Shown here one piece after another: positions 14,013-14,143 of a stretch of DNA of 14,143 nt. The notes under the pieces are model-generated. The model worked only from the letters and a program-made list of their open reading frames with translations. It did not search any database and was not told where the DNA came from. The position numbers and the translations under genes are program-made. This DNA is from JBOFOR01 sp051659545 (lineage in GTDB: Bacteria; Bacillota; Clostridia; Peptostreptococcales; Peptostreptococcaceae): the NCBI RefSeq assembly GCF_051659545.1, contig NZ_JBOFOR010000003.1, positions 1 to 14,143 of the forward strand, given 5' to 3'. Every line of letters begins with the position of its first letter. Position 1 is the stretch's first letter.

Positions 14013-14143
14013 GTACGTTCAGCATGTCTACTGAGCCGATAGGTTGAAAGAAACCTTATCGCCTAACCAACAGGAAGATAACCCGTAAGCAAGGGCGTCA
14101 CTGGTAACGGTGAGTCTGAAGGAAGCCGAAGGGGGAATATGGA
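14013..14143 (+). mobile_element. 5' end of a group II intron, cut by window edge
   Basis: Base composition changes sharply at 14013, from very AT-rich to balanced. The segment starts GTACG, similar to the GUGYG 5' end of group II introns. It is strongly structured: CGAT-AGGTT (14037-14045) pairs with AACCT-T-ATCG (14052-14061), and TCAC (14098-14101) with GTGA (14110-14113). The stretch around ACAGGAAGATAACCCG, AAGGGCGTCACTGG and GAGTCTGAAGGAAG resembles domain I of bacterial group II introns as I remember them. It abuts a terminator T-tract, the known preferred site of group IIC introns. No reverse transcriptase is within the window, so class and integrity are not decided. Confidence 0.68.

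Overview
The window is very AT-rich and reads like the chromosome of an anaerobic low-GC Firmicute. Many start codons are preceded by strong GGAGG-type ribosome sites, TTG and GTG starts occur, and the gene content (a citrate synthase-like, aconitase and isocitrate dehydrogenase cluster; a CoA-disulfide reductase fusion; a C_GCAxxG_C_C protein) suggests a clostridium, most likely Peptostreptococcaceae (the Clostridioides/Paraclostridium group). The taxonomic guess rests on remembered gene content, not on a search.

Layout. (1) Positions 1 to about 1385: the 3' part of an ISAzo13-like insertion sequence whose transposase is split over two frames at an A8 tract. (2) 1564-5690: a three-gene operon for a homocitrate synthase-family enzyme (probably a Re-type citrate synthase), an Aquifex-type aconitase and an isocitrate dehydrogenase. 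Together these would convert acetyl-CoA and oxaloacetate to 2-oxoglutarate for glutamate synthesis. (3) 5828-6557: a small coiled-coil protein with 21-bp internal repeats, then a frameshifted gene remnant. (4) 6676-9388: an OmpR-type response regulator, its membrane sensor kinase, and a small exported Cys-containing protein. The promoter of the last carries two exact TGTGACATT direct repeats 11 bp apart, a likely site for the regulator. (5) 9455-13965: a sulfur-handling region with a Crp/Fnr regulator transcribed leftward, a divergent 831-residue protein made of four sulfur-transfer domains (CoA-disulfide reductase, rhodanese, TusA, DsrE-like), and, after a structured intergenic stretch, a four-cysteine C_GCAxxG_C_C protein and a single-domain rhodanese. 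(6) 14013 to the end: what looks like the first 131 nt of a group II intron, joined directly to the T-tract of the preceding terminator.

The most interesting signal is regulatory. The same 13-bp palindrome, GTGA(T/C)AAAGTCAC, lies upstream of both the four-domain fusion and the C_GCAxxG_C_C/rhodanese pair. In both places its centre is exactly 29 bp upstream of a -10-like hexamer, which is where a class II Crp/Fnr activator would sit (about -41). This suggests that the neighbouring Crp/Fnr protein, which has a C-x5-C pair in its sensor domain, controls a local persulfide or sulfane-sulfur regulon. A second notable point is an internal ATG with its own ribosome-site-like sequence inside the fusion gene, which could yield a separate TusA-DsrE protein. 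All functional statements rest on motif reading; no searches were run.
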